This document shows, piece by piece, positions 34,801 through 42,875 of a stretch of 53,914 nucleotides of DNA (position 1 is the stretch's first letter; every line of letters starts with the position of its first letter). This DNA is from JAKJGV01 sp964617565 (lineage in GTDB: Bacteria > Verrucomicrobiota > Kiritimatiellia > CAIQIC01 > JAGNIJ01): the NCBI GenBank assembly GCA_964617565.1, contig CAZTYH010000011.1, positions 1-53,914 on the forward strand, in the 5' to 3' direction. The position numbers were made by a program, and so were the translations under genes. A model generated the notes under the pieces. That model had not been told where the DNA came from and made no database searches. It saw nothing but the letters and a program-made list of their open reading frames with translations.

Positions 34801-35680
34801 NNNNNNNNNNNNNNNNNNNNNNNNNNNNNNNNNNNNNNNNNNNNNNNNNNNNNNNNNNNNNNNNNNNGGCGCAATCACCAACGAGCGCGGAACGGCCGTC
34901 ACCTCATCCAGAACGGACAGCGCCATCGGGTCTTTTGCGCAATTGATCTGGGCGGGGCCCGATGAAACCGCCGATCCGTTTGTCCGGTCCGACACCGGCG
35001 TCAGCGGCGACGACGTCGTCGTCGCCACCGTCTTCAGCGCGGAAGACTTCTTCTCCGCGCCGGTGCCGGGCATCTTCCCGATGCGGGTCCTCGCGCTGGA
35101 TGCAGCGGACAGCAACAAGGTCTACTATGTGCGCGTTTTCAACGCGCCTAATCCGGGTTATACCGAGGGATCCAGCGCCCCCGCCCCACTCCGCGCGACC
35201 TACTTATGGCAATCTGAAACGCACGCTTATGCGCACAATGAACTACTGGACGACCATTGGAACTTCGCGCCGGAGGGGGGACAGACGCTCGTGCGCGGGA
35301 TGATCGCATCCAACGACGTTCCCGTCTGGTGGCTGGTGCATTATGACCTCACCAACGACTACGATGCCGCCGCCCTTGGAAATCAGGATGAAGATGCGTT
35401 CACAACGGATAAAGAGTGGATCGCCGATACCGATCCGACCAACAGCAACAGCTACTTCCGCGTGACACATATCACGTATGAATCATCGGTGACGCTGCAC
35501 TTCAATTCCAGTGCCGAACGGGTGTACGTCCTCCAGGGCGTGACTGATCTTGAGGGTGGCATTTGGACAAACGTGCCGGGTGGCGGACCGAGAGGCGGCA
35601 TCGGGGGGACGGATACAATGCAGGATACGAACAACCCGCCGCAGGGCCCGTTCTACCGCATGGATGTGGAGCTGCCCTGA
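31874..35680 (+). CDS. Giant secreted Asp-box repeat protein (interrupted by gap)
   Basis: About 1268 residues from ATG 31874 (MKSVCRFAVGLFILSSLTLT), preceded by GGGAGGA; the open frame upstream lacks a signal peptide. The N-terminal half (about 35-480) is a beta-rich region with recurrent WxxNGxxV strands. Residues about 540-830 hold a tandem series of roughly 45-residue repeats, each with an Asp-box (SxDxGxTW type, e.g. SRDFGETW, SSDYGWTW, SDDYGETW), as in sialidase-like or sortilin-like propellers. The C-terminus (WIADTDPTNSNSYFRVTHI onward) matches that of the preceding gene. Bases 34768-34867 are N. The reading frame after the gap is supported by the C-terminal module. No catalytic residues are recognised. 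Confidence 0.83.
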   Translation: MKSVCRFAVGLFILSSLTLTSSGQHLWERESGKFAFSPGLFPSVVVDGDYTFVVGVNTDAPQLVKQGNPVIEKLDRFGRPMWSTNGTGVRCNLKGNQLSSVGPNFLDCLPDGQGGVVVFWAPVEGAEQRLLSAQRFSAAGERLWGDYGKTNLAYWGGTIPDENMMALLPSGTNGIVAVWQVGTHICIPVATLYDWEGNTVWSNLPFGTVRGENIMDVCADETGGTLYVKPLDDGDEGRYCTTMVQRLDEDGTILWGDGVPLAGLYDLYDIQKTWPRIAADGTGGAVVIYNDKDHRGSLYAQRLDADGNFLWDTNGVTLCNNPTTLTVMATCVVRTAPDNWVAVWSDNRTGYYNVYAQKVSGTGSVEWTENGVPICTVPANQAWQDQSFEWSNKQQLQTVPDGEGGIWIAWLSSYGNQSYYLQHLDENGNALLPATARGYADGIPVSRDASVQDGFSLAAWRSNAVVAAWDTGDLEVRVGAFYSGTPSIMSSPASAATLGTTLTLSNMGGLLFQPGAQVYLQRPGETIVGAMDVSIDAAGNLTCTFNFGEDWTACDSSRAWRGLACSDDGANWIASASSDTLYVSTNAGATWAATADSLNWRGVTSSSDGRTLLGVVYGGPIYISRDFGETWEPRDASRNWMVVSSSSDARYLVAAALNDTLYRSSDYGWTWTSVESNRPWYGVACSDDGSRWIAAAGGPSSSNRLVVSDDYGETWTNRDEERQWRDVASSADGRKLAAVEYGGRIYISGDYGVTWTARDSDRYWTGIACSSDGERLVACAGGSAYSDQIYVSSDGGVTWTAGGPTENWVPIACSGDGRRIVAGDYNGQLYTRVLEPGTGLWLLTVENSDGQTASMAFDLRPTTYPPDQLGKSIEPGLQLLGCPFGSPIALSDLALTGGQSGATFFEGDNIMIYDNASGSFSNYWLDSSGVWVDNSGPVTNVTIQPGDGFWYRSRGGSSFNWNEPXXXXXXXXXXXXXXXXXXXXXXXXXXXXXXXXXXGAITNERGTAVTSSRTDSAIGSFAQLIWAGPDETADPFVRSDTGVSGDDVVVATVFSAEDFFSAPVPGIFPMRVLALDAADSNKVYYVRVFNAPNPGYTEGSSAPAPLRATYLWQSETHAYAHNELLDDHWNFAPEGGQTLVRGMIASNDVPVWWLVHYDLTNDYDAAALGNQDEDAFTTDKEWIADTDPTNSNSYFRVTHITYESSVTLHFNSSAERVYVLQGVTDLEGGIWTNVPGGGPRGGIGGTDTMQDTNNPPQGPFYRMDVELP
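34768..34867. other. Scaffold gap (100 N)
   Basis: Lies within the Asp-box protein gene near residue 965. The flanks do not overlap, so an unknown number of codons is missing. Confidence 0.95.
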
Positions 35681-35722
35681 AAAAAGGGGAACCCTCCTCT
35701 CAAAAGAACCGGATTGCGAACC

Positions 35723-35773
35723 TTGACAGCCCTTGTATTGGTCCTATATTTAAGATACAGGAGTCTTATATCT
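35723..35773 (+). promoter_or_regulatory. Promoter with adjacent dyad, upstream of methyltransferase-nrfHA
   Basis: Consensus TTGACA (35723-35728), 16-base spacer and TATATT (35745-35750). Directly downstream is an imperfect dyad, ATATTTAAGA and TCTTATATCT separated by eight bases (35746-35773), overlapping the transcription start and probably an operator. No FNR-type TTGAT-N4-ATCAA site was found. Confidence 0.6.
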
Positions 35774-35806
35774 CTATTTGGCGCCGGGAACAGCGGGAGG
35801 AATACC

Positions 35807-36865
35807 ATGAGCGATATAGACGTCGGGGCGGGGTTTTTCCGGAAGATGTTTGGAGGATCGTGGATCACGCAGGGGCTTTGGGCTGCCGCGGAGCTGGGCC
35901 TTGCGGACCAGCTCGCTGCGGGCCCCGCAAGCGCGGAGGAACTGGCGGCAAGGACAAACGCTCAGCCCGGCGCTCTCTACCGTCTGCTGCGCGCGCTGGC
36001 CGGCGTGGGCGTTTTCGCGAAAGACTCGCAGGGCCGTTTTGAGCTGACCCCGCTGGGCAGCCTGCTCCGAGAGGACGTCCCCCATTCGCAGCGGGCCTTT
36101 GCCATTATGATGGGTGCCGAGTTTCATGCGGCATGGGGCGAACTGCTTCACTCAGTCAAGACCGGCCAACCCGGCTTCGAGAAGAGATTCGGCATGCACT
36201 TCTTCGAGTATATGAACCGGCATCCTGACCGGCACCACTTCTATGACGCCGCCATGGAAGGTGTGCACGGACCGGAAACGGAGCCCGTACTCGATGCCTA
36301 CGACTTTTCGGCGTTCCGGAACGTGGTGGACGTCGGCGGCGGCAACGGATCGGCGCTGTCCACGATCCTCCGGCGGCATCCGTCCATTCGCGGCATCCTC
36401 TTTGATATGCCCGCCGTTGCCGACCGGGCCCGCGCTGCACTCGCGGACTCGCCTGCGAACGGACGCCTGAGAGTGGAAGGTGGCGATTTCTTCAAGGCGG
36501 TCCCGGCAAACGCCGACGCGTATCTGTTGCGCCACATCCTTCACGACTGGGAGGATGAGGACGCGATCGCCATCCTTCGCAAGTGCCGGGAGGCCATGAA
36601 CGCCTCCAGCAGAATTCTCGTGCTCGAGATGGTGATCCCGCCGGGCAACGAACCGGGTTTCGGCAAGTGGCTCGACCTGATGATGCTGCTCGTCGCGGGA
36701 CGTGAACGTACACAAAATGAATACGAGGCCCTCTTCTCCGAGGCGGGCCTGAGACTGACCCGCGTGATCCCGACCACGTCCGATGTCAGCATCGTAGAGG
36801 GGGCTCAGGCCGTTGCCTGCCCGGATCGTAAATATTCGGAGTCGCATATCTTAAATTCGCGATGA
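35807..36865 (+). CDS. SAM-dependent O-methyltransferase (Methyltransf_2 type)
   Basis: A 352-residue cytoplasmic enzyme from ATG 35807 with GGGAGG upstream. Seen: N-terminal dimerisation winged helix (about 10-90; AAELGLADQLAAGPASAEELA), SAM-binding VVDVGGGNGSAL at 173-183, and LLRHILHDWEDEDA with candidate base His246, as in hydroxyneurosporene/hydroxyindole and polyketide O-methyltransferases. The substrate is unknown. It precedes nrfH by 39 bases on the same strand, so co-transcription with nitrite reductase genes is possible but functionally unexplained. Confidence 0.9.
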   Translation: MSDIDVGAGFFRKMFGGSWITQGLWAAAELGLADQLAAGPASAEELAARTNAQPGALYRLLRALAGVGVFAKDSQGRFELTPLGSLLREDVPHSQRAFAIMMGAEFHAAWGELLHSVKTGQPGFEKRFGMHFFEYMNRHPDRHHFYDAAMEGVHGPETEPVLDAYDFSAFRNVVDVGGGNGSALSTILRRHPSIRGILFDMPAVADRARAALADSPANGRLRVEGGDFFKAVPANADAYLLRHILHDWEDEDAIAILRKCREAMNASSRILVLEMVIPPGNEPGFGKWLDLMMLLVAGRERTQNEYEALFSEAGLRLTRVIPTTSDVSIVEGAQAVACPDRKYSESHILNSR

Positions 36866-36904
36866 CCGCTTTACAAATCAACGACGGGACGGCAAAATGC
36901 GCGC

Positions 36905-37489
36905 ATGATTTCTTTATGGGGTCGGCCCATTCGAGAATGGCTTCTTCTTGAGCCGCTGCATCCCGGCTGGCGGCTGGCCGTTTTTTTCCTGGGCGGGATT
37001 CTTGTCGGCCTGGGCGTCCTGGTCGTCCACATTTCGCGCGCGGCCTCTTACCTGAGTGATGAGCCGGAAGTTTGCATCAACTGCCACGTGATGAACAACG
37101 CCTATGCGACATGGCGGCACGGCAGCCATCGCGAGGTCACCAAGTGCGTGGATTGCCACCTGCCCCACCAGAATCCCATCGCCAAGCTCGCATTCAAGGG
37201 CATGGATGGAGCGCGCCATTCCTACGTGTTCACGTTCCGGCTTGAACCGCAGGTTCTTCATCTCTCGCGCGGCGCGGTGCCCGTGATCCAGGAAAACTGC
37301 TTGCGCTGCCATCACGATCAGCTTCAAATGGTGCGGCTGGCGGGCGTCAGCGAGCGGCGTTGCTGGGATTGCCATAAAAATGTGCATGGATCCGTCATCA
37401 GTCTTTCCGGTACGCCGGACACCCGGCGTCCGGCCTTGCCCTCCGCAGGGCTGGAGTGGTTTAAGAGGCAGCAGGGAGAAACGCCATGA
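36905..37489 (+). CDS. nrfH: Cytochrome c nitrite reductase small subunit, quinol dehydrogenase
   Basis: Membrane-anchored tetraheme cytochrome of the NapC/NirT/NrfH family that passes electrons from menaquinol to NrfA. The 194-residue protein has one TM helix (about 22-43) and four CxxCH sites at 57-61, 81-85, 132-136 and 153-157. The first reads CINCHVM, with the Met that serves as heme-1 ligand in NrfH. Its stop overlaps the nrfA start as ATGA. Confidence 0.96.
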   Translation: MISLWGRPIREWLLLEPLHPGWRLAVFFLGGILVGLGVLVVHISRAASYLSDEPEVCINCHVMNNAYATWRHGSHREVTKCVDCHLPHQNPIAKLAFKGMDGARHSYVFTFRLEPQVLHLSRGAVPVIQENCLRCHHDQLQMVRLAGVSERRCWDCHKNVHGSVISLSGTPDTRRPALPSAGLEWFKRQQGETP

Positions 37490-38886
37490 ATGATACTGCA
37501 AACAAAACCCGATTTCCGGTATGGGTCGGCCCCGCGATTTTTCTTCTGACGACCCTTGTGGTCATCCTGCTTGGCCTGCTCGCTTTCTCCATCATGGAGC
37601 GCCGATGGGAAACAGTGCGGCCGGCGATCGCGGTCACCCCGATCGCGGAATGGGAGCCGGACAACGCGGTCTGGGGACAGAATTATCCGCGCCAATATGA
37701 AACCTATCTCCGCACCCGCGAGGACACCACGCGCACGAAATTCGGCGGCAGTTTCCCCCGTGACTACCTCGAGGACGATCCGATGCAGGTGATTCTCTTC
37801 GCCGGTTATGCCTTCAGCAAGGAGTATCTGCAAGCCCGGGGCCATTATCATTCCGTCGAGGATGTGGTGAACACGAAGCGCGTAAATCCGAAAACATTCT
37901 CGAGCTGCTGGACCTGCAAAAGCACCGAGGTGCCGAAGTACATGGCGGAGATGGGCGTCGCCGAATTTTACGCCACACCCTTCTCCAACTTCGTCGGGAA
38001 GATCACCCACCCCATCGGCTGCCAGGATTGCCATGATCCCGCAACCATGAATCTGCGGATCACCCGTCCGGCCCTGCGCGAGGCGTTCGCCGCCATGGGG
38101 CGCGACATTGATGACGCCACGCACCAGGAAATGCGATCGCTTGTCTGCGCGCAATGTCACGTGGAGTACTACTTCAAGAACGATTCCTACGTTACCTTGC
38201 CATGGGCAAAGGGTTTGGGAGTCGAGCAGATCATTGAGTATTACGACGAAATCGAGTTTGCCGACTGGACGCATCCCATCTCCGGCACACCGATGATCAA
38301 GTCGCAACATCCGGATTACGAGCTCTACACCATGGGGATCCACTCCTATCGAGGCATATCCTGCGCCGATTGCCACATGCCTTACCGCACGGAGGGCGGA
38401 GTGAAGTTCACCGATCACCATGTGCAAAGCCCGCTGCTCAACATCGCCAACAGTTGCGGCGTCTGCCATCGCTGGGGCGAAGAGGAGATCAGGCAGCGCG
38501 TCGAAAGCATTCAGACCAAGGTCTGGAACGCCAAACTCGAGGCGGAGAAGGTGATCGTTCGCGCGCACCTCGATGTCGCTGCGGCCATCCAGGCGGGAGC
38601 GACGGACGAGGATCTTTCGGAAGCCCGGCACCTGATTCGCCATGCCCAGTTCCGCTGGGATTTCGTCAGCTCGCACAACGGGGTCGGCTTCCACGCGCCG
38701 CAGGAATGCACGCGCATCCTTGGCGACGCCGCGCGAAAGGCGCAAGAAGCGCGCCTTATCGCGACACGTCTTCTCGCTACAAAGGGCATTTCCTCCGAAC
38801 CACGCTATCCGGATATTTCCACCAGGGCGAAAGCGGTGGAAGTCATTCAGGCGTTTGAGAATAAGCAGCCGCTCAACCTGTTGTAA
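37486..38886 (+). CDS. nrfA: Cytochrome c nitrite reductase catalytic subunit (pentaheme)
   Basis: Reduces nitrite to ammonium with six electrons, in the periplasm. The 466 residues carry the diagnostic active-site heme motif CWTCK (141-145) and four CxxCH sites (179-183, 221-225, 293-297, 324-328). The likely catalytic Tyr lies in CHVEYYF (near 228) and the catalytic His in KSQHPDYE (275). The N-terminal hydrophobic segment (about 12-35) may be an uncleaved anchor or signal. The reading frame is intact and complete. Confidence 0.97.
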   Translation: MNDTANKTRFPVWVGPAIFLLTTLVVILLGLLAFSIMERRWETVRPAIAVTPIAEWEPDNAVWGQNYPRQYETYLRTREDTTRTKFGGSFPRDYLEDDPMQVILFAGYAFSKEYLQARGHYHSVEDVVNTKRVNPKTFSSCWTCKSTEVPKYMAEMGVAEFYATPFSNFVGKITHPIGCQDCHDPATMNLRITRPALREAFAAMGRDIDDATHQEMRSLVCAQCHVEYYFKNDSYVTLPWAKGLGVEQIIEYYDEIEFADWTHPISGTPMIKSQHPDYELYTMGIHSYRGISCADCHMPYRTEGGVKFTDHHVQSPLLNIANSCGVCHRWGEEEIRQRVESIQTKVWNAKLEAEKVIVRAHLDVAAAIQAGATDEDLSEARHLIRHAQFRWDFVSSHNGVGFHAPQECTRILGDAARKAQEARLIATRLLATKGISSEPRYPDISTRAKAVEVIQAFENKQPLNLL

Positions 38887-38952
38887 AAACGATCTTCAAA
38901 CATCGTTGAATTACACCCGCAGCGGCTGTACCTTGAAGTAGAACAGTATTTT

Positions 38953-38996
38953 CCCTTCACCCCCCTCTCCCCCCGGGAGACGGCTGGGGTGAGGGA
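38953..38996. repeat. Nested GC-rich inverted repeat before nadA
   Basis: Outer arms CCCTTCACCCC and GGGGTGAGGG pair with one bulge, and inner arms TCTCCC/GGGAGA also pair. The sequence resembles a CCCTCACCCC-type intergenic palindrome seen in many bacterial genomes (recollection). It lies in the 130-base nrfA-nadA spacer and could act as a transcript-end or stabilising hairpin. Confidence 0.45.
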
Positions 38997-39016
38997 TCAC
39001 AGACGCAGGAAACATC

Positions 39017-40057
39017 ATGTCCAACGAAACCATGTATGAAAAAATGAAGGCGAAGCTGGCGAACGTCGTGCCGGATGTCGAGCTCCGGTACAAGGCCGAA
39101 CTCGCCGAGGAAATCATGCGCCTCAAAAAGGAACGCAATGCCGTCATCCTTGCGCATGCTTACATGGAGCCCGCGCTTTATCACTCGGTGCCCGATTTCA
39201 CGGGAGACTCGCTCGGCCTCAGCCGGGATGCGGCAAAGGTGAACGCGGATATCATTGTCTTCTGCGGTGTGCGGTTCATGGCCGAGACGGCGAAGATTCT
39301 GAATCCGACTCGTACCGTGTTGATCCCCTCGCCCAAGGCCGGTTGCTCCCTTGCGGAAAGCATCACGGCCGCGGATGTGCGCGAACTGAAGTCCCGGTTC
39401 CCCGGCGTTCCGGTGGTTACCTACGTCAATACCTATGCCGACGTGAAGGCGGAGTCGGATATCTGCTGCACATCCAGCAACGCCGCGGCCGTCGTTCGAT
39501 CGCTGCAAAGCGAGAAGGTCATCTTTCTTCCGGACGAATACCTCGCCAAAAACGTCGCACGCGAAACCGGCAAGCGAATCATCATCCCCACGAAGCACGC
39601 GAGAAAAGGCGCTCAACCTGAAAGCAATGTGGAATATGAAATGATCGGCTGGAAGGGCCGCTGCGAGGTCCATGAGCGCTTCATCGTGGACGATGTGAAA
39701 AACGCCCGCAAGCAGTTCGCGGACGTGCTCGTGCTCGCCCATCCCGAGTGCAGCCCCGCCGTGGTTAAGGCCGCCGATTTCTCCGGCAGCACGACGGCGA
39801 TGGTTAAATTTGTGCAAAAATCTAATGCAAAACGTTTTCTGTTGCTCACGGAATGCAGCATGGGCGAGAACATTGCCGCAGAAAACTCGGACAAGGAAAT
39901 GATCCGCATCTGCAGCATTCGATGTCCGCACATGAACGAGATCACGCTGGAAGACACACTCGAATCATTGCGGCAGACCCGTTACGTGGTTGAGGTTCCA
40001 GAGGATATCCGGGTCCGAGCACTGAAGGCCGTCGAGCGCATGATCGCGATCGGGTGA
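39017..40057 (+). CDS. nadA: Quinolinate synthase A
   Basis: Condenses iminoaspartate with dihydroxyacetone phosphate to quinolinate in NAD synthesis, using an oxygen-sensitive [4Fe-4S] cluster. The 346-residue product shows NAVILAHAYM near 41, GDSLGLSR at 63-70, and the likely cluster ligands Cys110 (KAGCSLAE), Cys216 (GRCEVHERF) and Cys303 (RCPHM). AGGAAA is seven bases before the ATG. nadB and nadC are not in the window. Confidence 0.96.
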   Translation: MSNETMYEKMKAKLANVVPDVELRYKAELAEEIMRLKKERNAVILAHAYMEPALYHSVPDFTGDSLGLSRDAAKVNADIIVFCGVRFMAETAKILNPTRTVLIPSPKAGCSLAESITAADVRELKSRFPGVPVVTYVNTYADVKAESDICCTSSNAAAVVRSLQSEKVIFLPDEYLAKNVARETGKRIIIPTKHARKGAQPESNVEYEMIGWKGRCEVHERFIVDDVKNARKQFADVLVLAHPECSPAVVKAADFSGSTTAMVKFVQKSNAKRFLLLTECSMGENIAAENSDKEMIRICSIRCPHMNEITLEDTLESLRQTRYVVEVPEDIRVRALKAVERMIAIG

Positions 40058-40071
40058 ACACGCCCGGCAAC

Positions 40072-41703
40072 CTATTTAGGCTCCAGCAGGATCACGCCAT
40101 AAGGTTCGCCGTCGTCGTCTTTCATGACCTTGGCGATATTCAGGAGCAAATTCACATCGTCGTTGGCGAGATCCGTCTCTTTCATCAGGTCCGGAACATC
40201 GTCCAGGGGGAACGACCATTCTTTCAGCCGGCGGGCCAGGCCGGACGAGCGTTCGATGCCGAGTTCGTTTCTGAGAATCCGTCTTGCCGTTTCGTTGATG
40301 AGTTGAACCTTGCCGTCAGGCATCCACGTGAGCACCCCCATCGGCATTTCCCGCAACATGCGCTCTTTCTGCCCCATCTCCACGCGAAGGGTCTCCGCTT
40401 CCTTCTGGAACTCGCCCGCTTTTTCCTTGGCCATGGCTTCAATATAGGGGAGCAGACCGCTCATCGTCTTCTTCAGTTTGTCCCCCTTCAAACCGGCCAC
40501 CTCGAGGCGCTTCTCGATGCCGGCGGAAAGCAGGTCGCTGACCGGTTTTCGGTCGTCCCGCTTCGCCTGATCAGGCTCCTGCGAAGCAGGCTTGATCTCG
40601 TCGAGAACCTTGGTGACATCCTCCTCGCTCATGCCTCGTTTCACAATTTCGTCCGCCACCTTGACGACAACGCTCTTTTCCTTTCTATCGCCTTCCGGCG
40701 CCATTTTTCGCAGGAGGCGCTCGGTCTTCTTCAAACTCTTCTCGCCCTTCAGGAACTCATCGGAAATCTGCTTCGTGCGGACTTGGTCGGAATAGGAAGT
40801 CACCACCCCCAGAATCTCGTTTACAAAACCCGCCGCCACTTTTGACGACATCAGCTTGCTGGATCGCAAACGAAGCTCATTCTCAAGCGTCAGCAATGCT
40901 TTTTCCACATCCTCTTCGCCGCGATCCTTCGAATCGCCCGAGTCCTGCTCCACGAGTTGCTGGCCGACAATCCGGATGTTGTTGATAAGCGTGCCGATCT
41001 CACCCTCGGTGTTGTGGCCCATCTCCGCGCGCGACATCGCCAGGTCAATCCCGCTGGTGATCATTTCCGCCATCTTTCCGGGATTGTTTTTAATCTCGTT
41101 GATCAACCACTTCTGCTCGTCCGCTTTTTCCAGGATACGCCCCAGCATGTACTTCACGATATCGGAATCCATCGAAACACCGGCGACCGGCTCGCCCTCC
41201 ACGACCTTCGCATCCTTGCTCACCACTTTCTCGTCACCCGTCACCATCACGTAACTGATGTCTTTCAGGTGGATGTGACGGATCGAAGACTTCTTGAGCA
41301 ATTCGGCGAAACCGCCCTCCGCATTGACGGTCTTCGGCCCTTTCCCGAGGATGCGATACAGTTCGTGAAATTCCTCGGCAGTTACTGCGGGCTCAAAAAA
41401 AATGTTGTTGATATGCACATCGTCGAAGCGCCGGGCCAGCTTTGAAACGAGGGGGTTCCGTTCTTCTAAAGGAAGTCCATCCAACACAATCGTGTTGCCC
41501 GCGACGCTGATGACCACATCTTCCTGATATTGATCAAGAATTTTTCGGAGATACTGGAACGCAAGGTCAATCCCGTGTTTTGAAACAGGATGATCCGCAG
41601 AAAACATTTCGACGTTGGTAAGCGCACGACAAAGCCGTTTGACCAGTTCCGCAACGGCTTCCACCTTGGATGATTGTTCCGCCTGTTTTGTTTCGCCCGC
41701 CAT
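40072..41703 (-). CDS. Unknown signalling-type protein with PAS-like C-terminus
   Basis: A 543-residue cytoplasmic protein from ATG 41703 (MAGETKQAEQSSKVEAV) with a G-rich stretch upstream. The N-terminal region (about 15-130; LTNVEMFSADHPV ... FDDVHINNIFFEP) resembles a domain found in front of HD-GYP or cyclase modules. The middle is helical and charged with coiled-coil character. The C-terminus (about 430-543; MGVLTWMPDGKVQLINETA) looks like a PAS fold. No kinase, GGDEF, HD-GYP or receiver domain is visible, so it may be a sensory adaptor. It converges with nadA. Confidence 0.65.
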   Translation of the reverse strand: MAGETKQAEQSSKVEAVAELVKRLCRALTNVEMFSADHPVSKHGIDLAFQYLRKILDQYQEDVVISVAGNTIVLDGLPLEERNPLVSKLARRFDDVHINNIFFEPAVTAEEFHELYRILGKGPKTVNAEGGFAELLKKSSIRHIHLKDISYVMVTGDEKVVSKDAKVVEGEPVAGVSMDSDIVKYMLGRILEKADEQKWLINEIKNNPGKMAEMITSGIDLAMSRAEMGHNTEGEIGTLINNIRIVGQQLVEQDSGDSKDRGEEDVEKALLTLENELRLRSSKLMSSKVAAGFVNEILGVVTSYSDQVRTKQISDEFLKGEKSLKKTERLLRKMAPEGDRKEKSVVVKVADEIVKRGMSEEDVTKVLDEIKPASQEPDQAKRDDRKPVSDLLSAGIEKRLEVAGLKGDKLKKTMSGLLPYIEAMAKEKAGEFQKEAETLRVEMGQKERMLREMPMGVLTWMPDGKVQLINETARRILRNELGIERSSGLARRLKEWSFPLDDVPDLMKETDLANDDVNLLLNIAKVMKDDDGEPYGVILLEPK

Positions 41704-41791
41704 CCCCCACCCCAATGAACTGAATTTCAGCTTATCACATCCGGCCGGCTTTAGACAAGGAGGCACTCCCGTCTCGTCCGCAAACCGCATG

Positions 41792-42775
41792 TCATGCTTC
41801 TATTTTCCCGATTTTGAATCCCGCTGCCTCGATCATGGCCATGTCCTCCGCATAACCCTGGCCGGCAGTGGTCAGGTAGCCCTGGGTGAATATCGAATTC
41901 GCTACGTATAGTGAGAACACCTGCAACGGGCCAAGAAGGGCCTCGCGTCCTCCTGCCGCGCGAATGTCCGTCCTTGGATTGATCATGCGGAACATGACCA
42001 GCGCGCGAAGGCAATCCTGAGGCGAGAGACGAGGCCTGTTTGCCAATGGCGTCCCTTCCCGCGGATCGAGAAAATTGACGGGAATCGAATGCACACCTAA
42101 TTCGCGCAGGGCCAATGCCAGTTCAACGCGGTCTTCGGCCGTCTCCCCCATGCCCATCAAACCGCCACTGCAGATTTCCAGGCCCGCAGCCTTGGCGGCC
42201 ACGATAGTCTCCACGCGATCTTCATATTGGTGGGTTGTGCAAATTCGTGGGAAAAAGCTTCTGGAGGTTTCCAGGTTGTGATTGATGCGATCGGCCCCTG
42301 CCTCCTTCAACCGCGTCGCCCTTTTGTGCGTCAACAAACCGACCGATACGCACAGGTGAATGGCCATCTCGGCCTTGATACGCTGCAGGGCTTCACAGAT
42401 CGTCTCCAAGTCACGCTCGGACGGGGCGCGCCCACTGATCACCGTGCAATATTTGACGGCACCGAGCCGCTGCGCTTCCCGGGCTCCCGCCAGGATATCG
42501 TCCACGCTTTTCAGGGGGTATTTTTCGATCCGACTGCTTGCAACAGCCGACTGGCTGCAAAACGTACAATCCTCTCCGCATGCACCACTCTTTGCGTTGC
42601 AAAGCACGTGAAGGTTCACGTCCCGGCCAAAATAAACCTGCCGCACGGAAAATGCGGCATCCAGCAACTTCAGAAGGTCTTCGTCCGGCGCACCGAGGAT
42701 CGCCAGACCCTCTTCGCGGCCCAGAGGCTCTCCCGCAAGGACCCGCACACTCATTGCATCCCATGACCGGCTCAT
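41792..42775 (-). CDS. bioB: Biotin synthase (radical SAM)
   Basis: Inserts sulfur into dethiobiotin to form biotin. Seen: radical-SAM cluster motif CGEDCTFCSQS, YNAKSG-like CNAKSGAC just before it, SGRAPS, and the C-terminal [2Fe-2S] region with the conserved NSIFTQGYLTTAGQ. The start is placed at ATG 42775, with GGAAGG ten bases upstream; TTG 42781 or ATG 42754 are alternatives. The product has about 327 residues. It is divergent from bioF with a shared 100-base control region. Confidence 0.96.
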   Translation of the reverse strand: MSRSWDAMSVRVLAGEPLGREEGLAILGAPDEDLLKLLDAAFSVRQVYFGRDVNLHVLCNAKSGACGEDCTFCSQSAVASSRIEKYPLKSVDDILAGAREAQRLGAVKYCTVISGRAPSERDLETICEALQRIKAEMAIHLCVSVGLLTHKRATRLKEAGADRINHNLETSRSFFPRICTTHQYEDRVETIVAAKAAGLEICSGGLMGMGETAEDRVELALALRELGVHSIPVNFLDPREGTPLANRPRLSPQDCLRALVMFRMINPRTDIRAAGGREALLGPLQVFSLYVANSIFTQGYLTTAGQGYAEDMAMIEAAGFKIGKIEA

Positions 42776-42829
42776 CCTCAACCATCCTTCCCGGAAAAAG
42801 AGATTCGAAATAAGATCATGACGCCGGAC

Positions 42830-42857
42830 AGATTAAGGCTAATATAGGTAATGACAA
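42830..42857 (-). promoter_or_regulatory. bioB promoter in the divergent bio control region
   Basis: On the minus strand TTGTCA (42857-42852), 16-base spacer, TAATCT (42835-42830), each 5/6 to consensus. A TAATAT (42840-42845) on the plus strand could be the -10 of bioF and overlaps it, so the two promoters would be co-regulated. No canonical BirA operator dyad was recognised. Confidence 0.55.
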
Positions 42858-42875
42858 CATTGAATTCATCTGGCC

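Noticed and set aside
35700..35806. FNR/NarL-type site before nrf genes
   Set aside because: No TTGAT-N4-ATCAA or clear NarL heptamer pair. Only a different, imperfect dyad is present.
37324..38745. 473-codon open frame antisense to nrfH and nrfA
   Set aside because: The plus strand encodes nrfHA with all heme motifs in place. The antisense frame is a by-product of GC-rich codon use.
42776..42875. BirA or BioR operator between bioB and bioF
   Set aside because: No long TTGTAAAC-type dyad or TTATCTATAA-like site is present.
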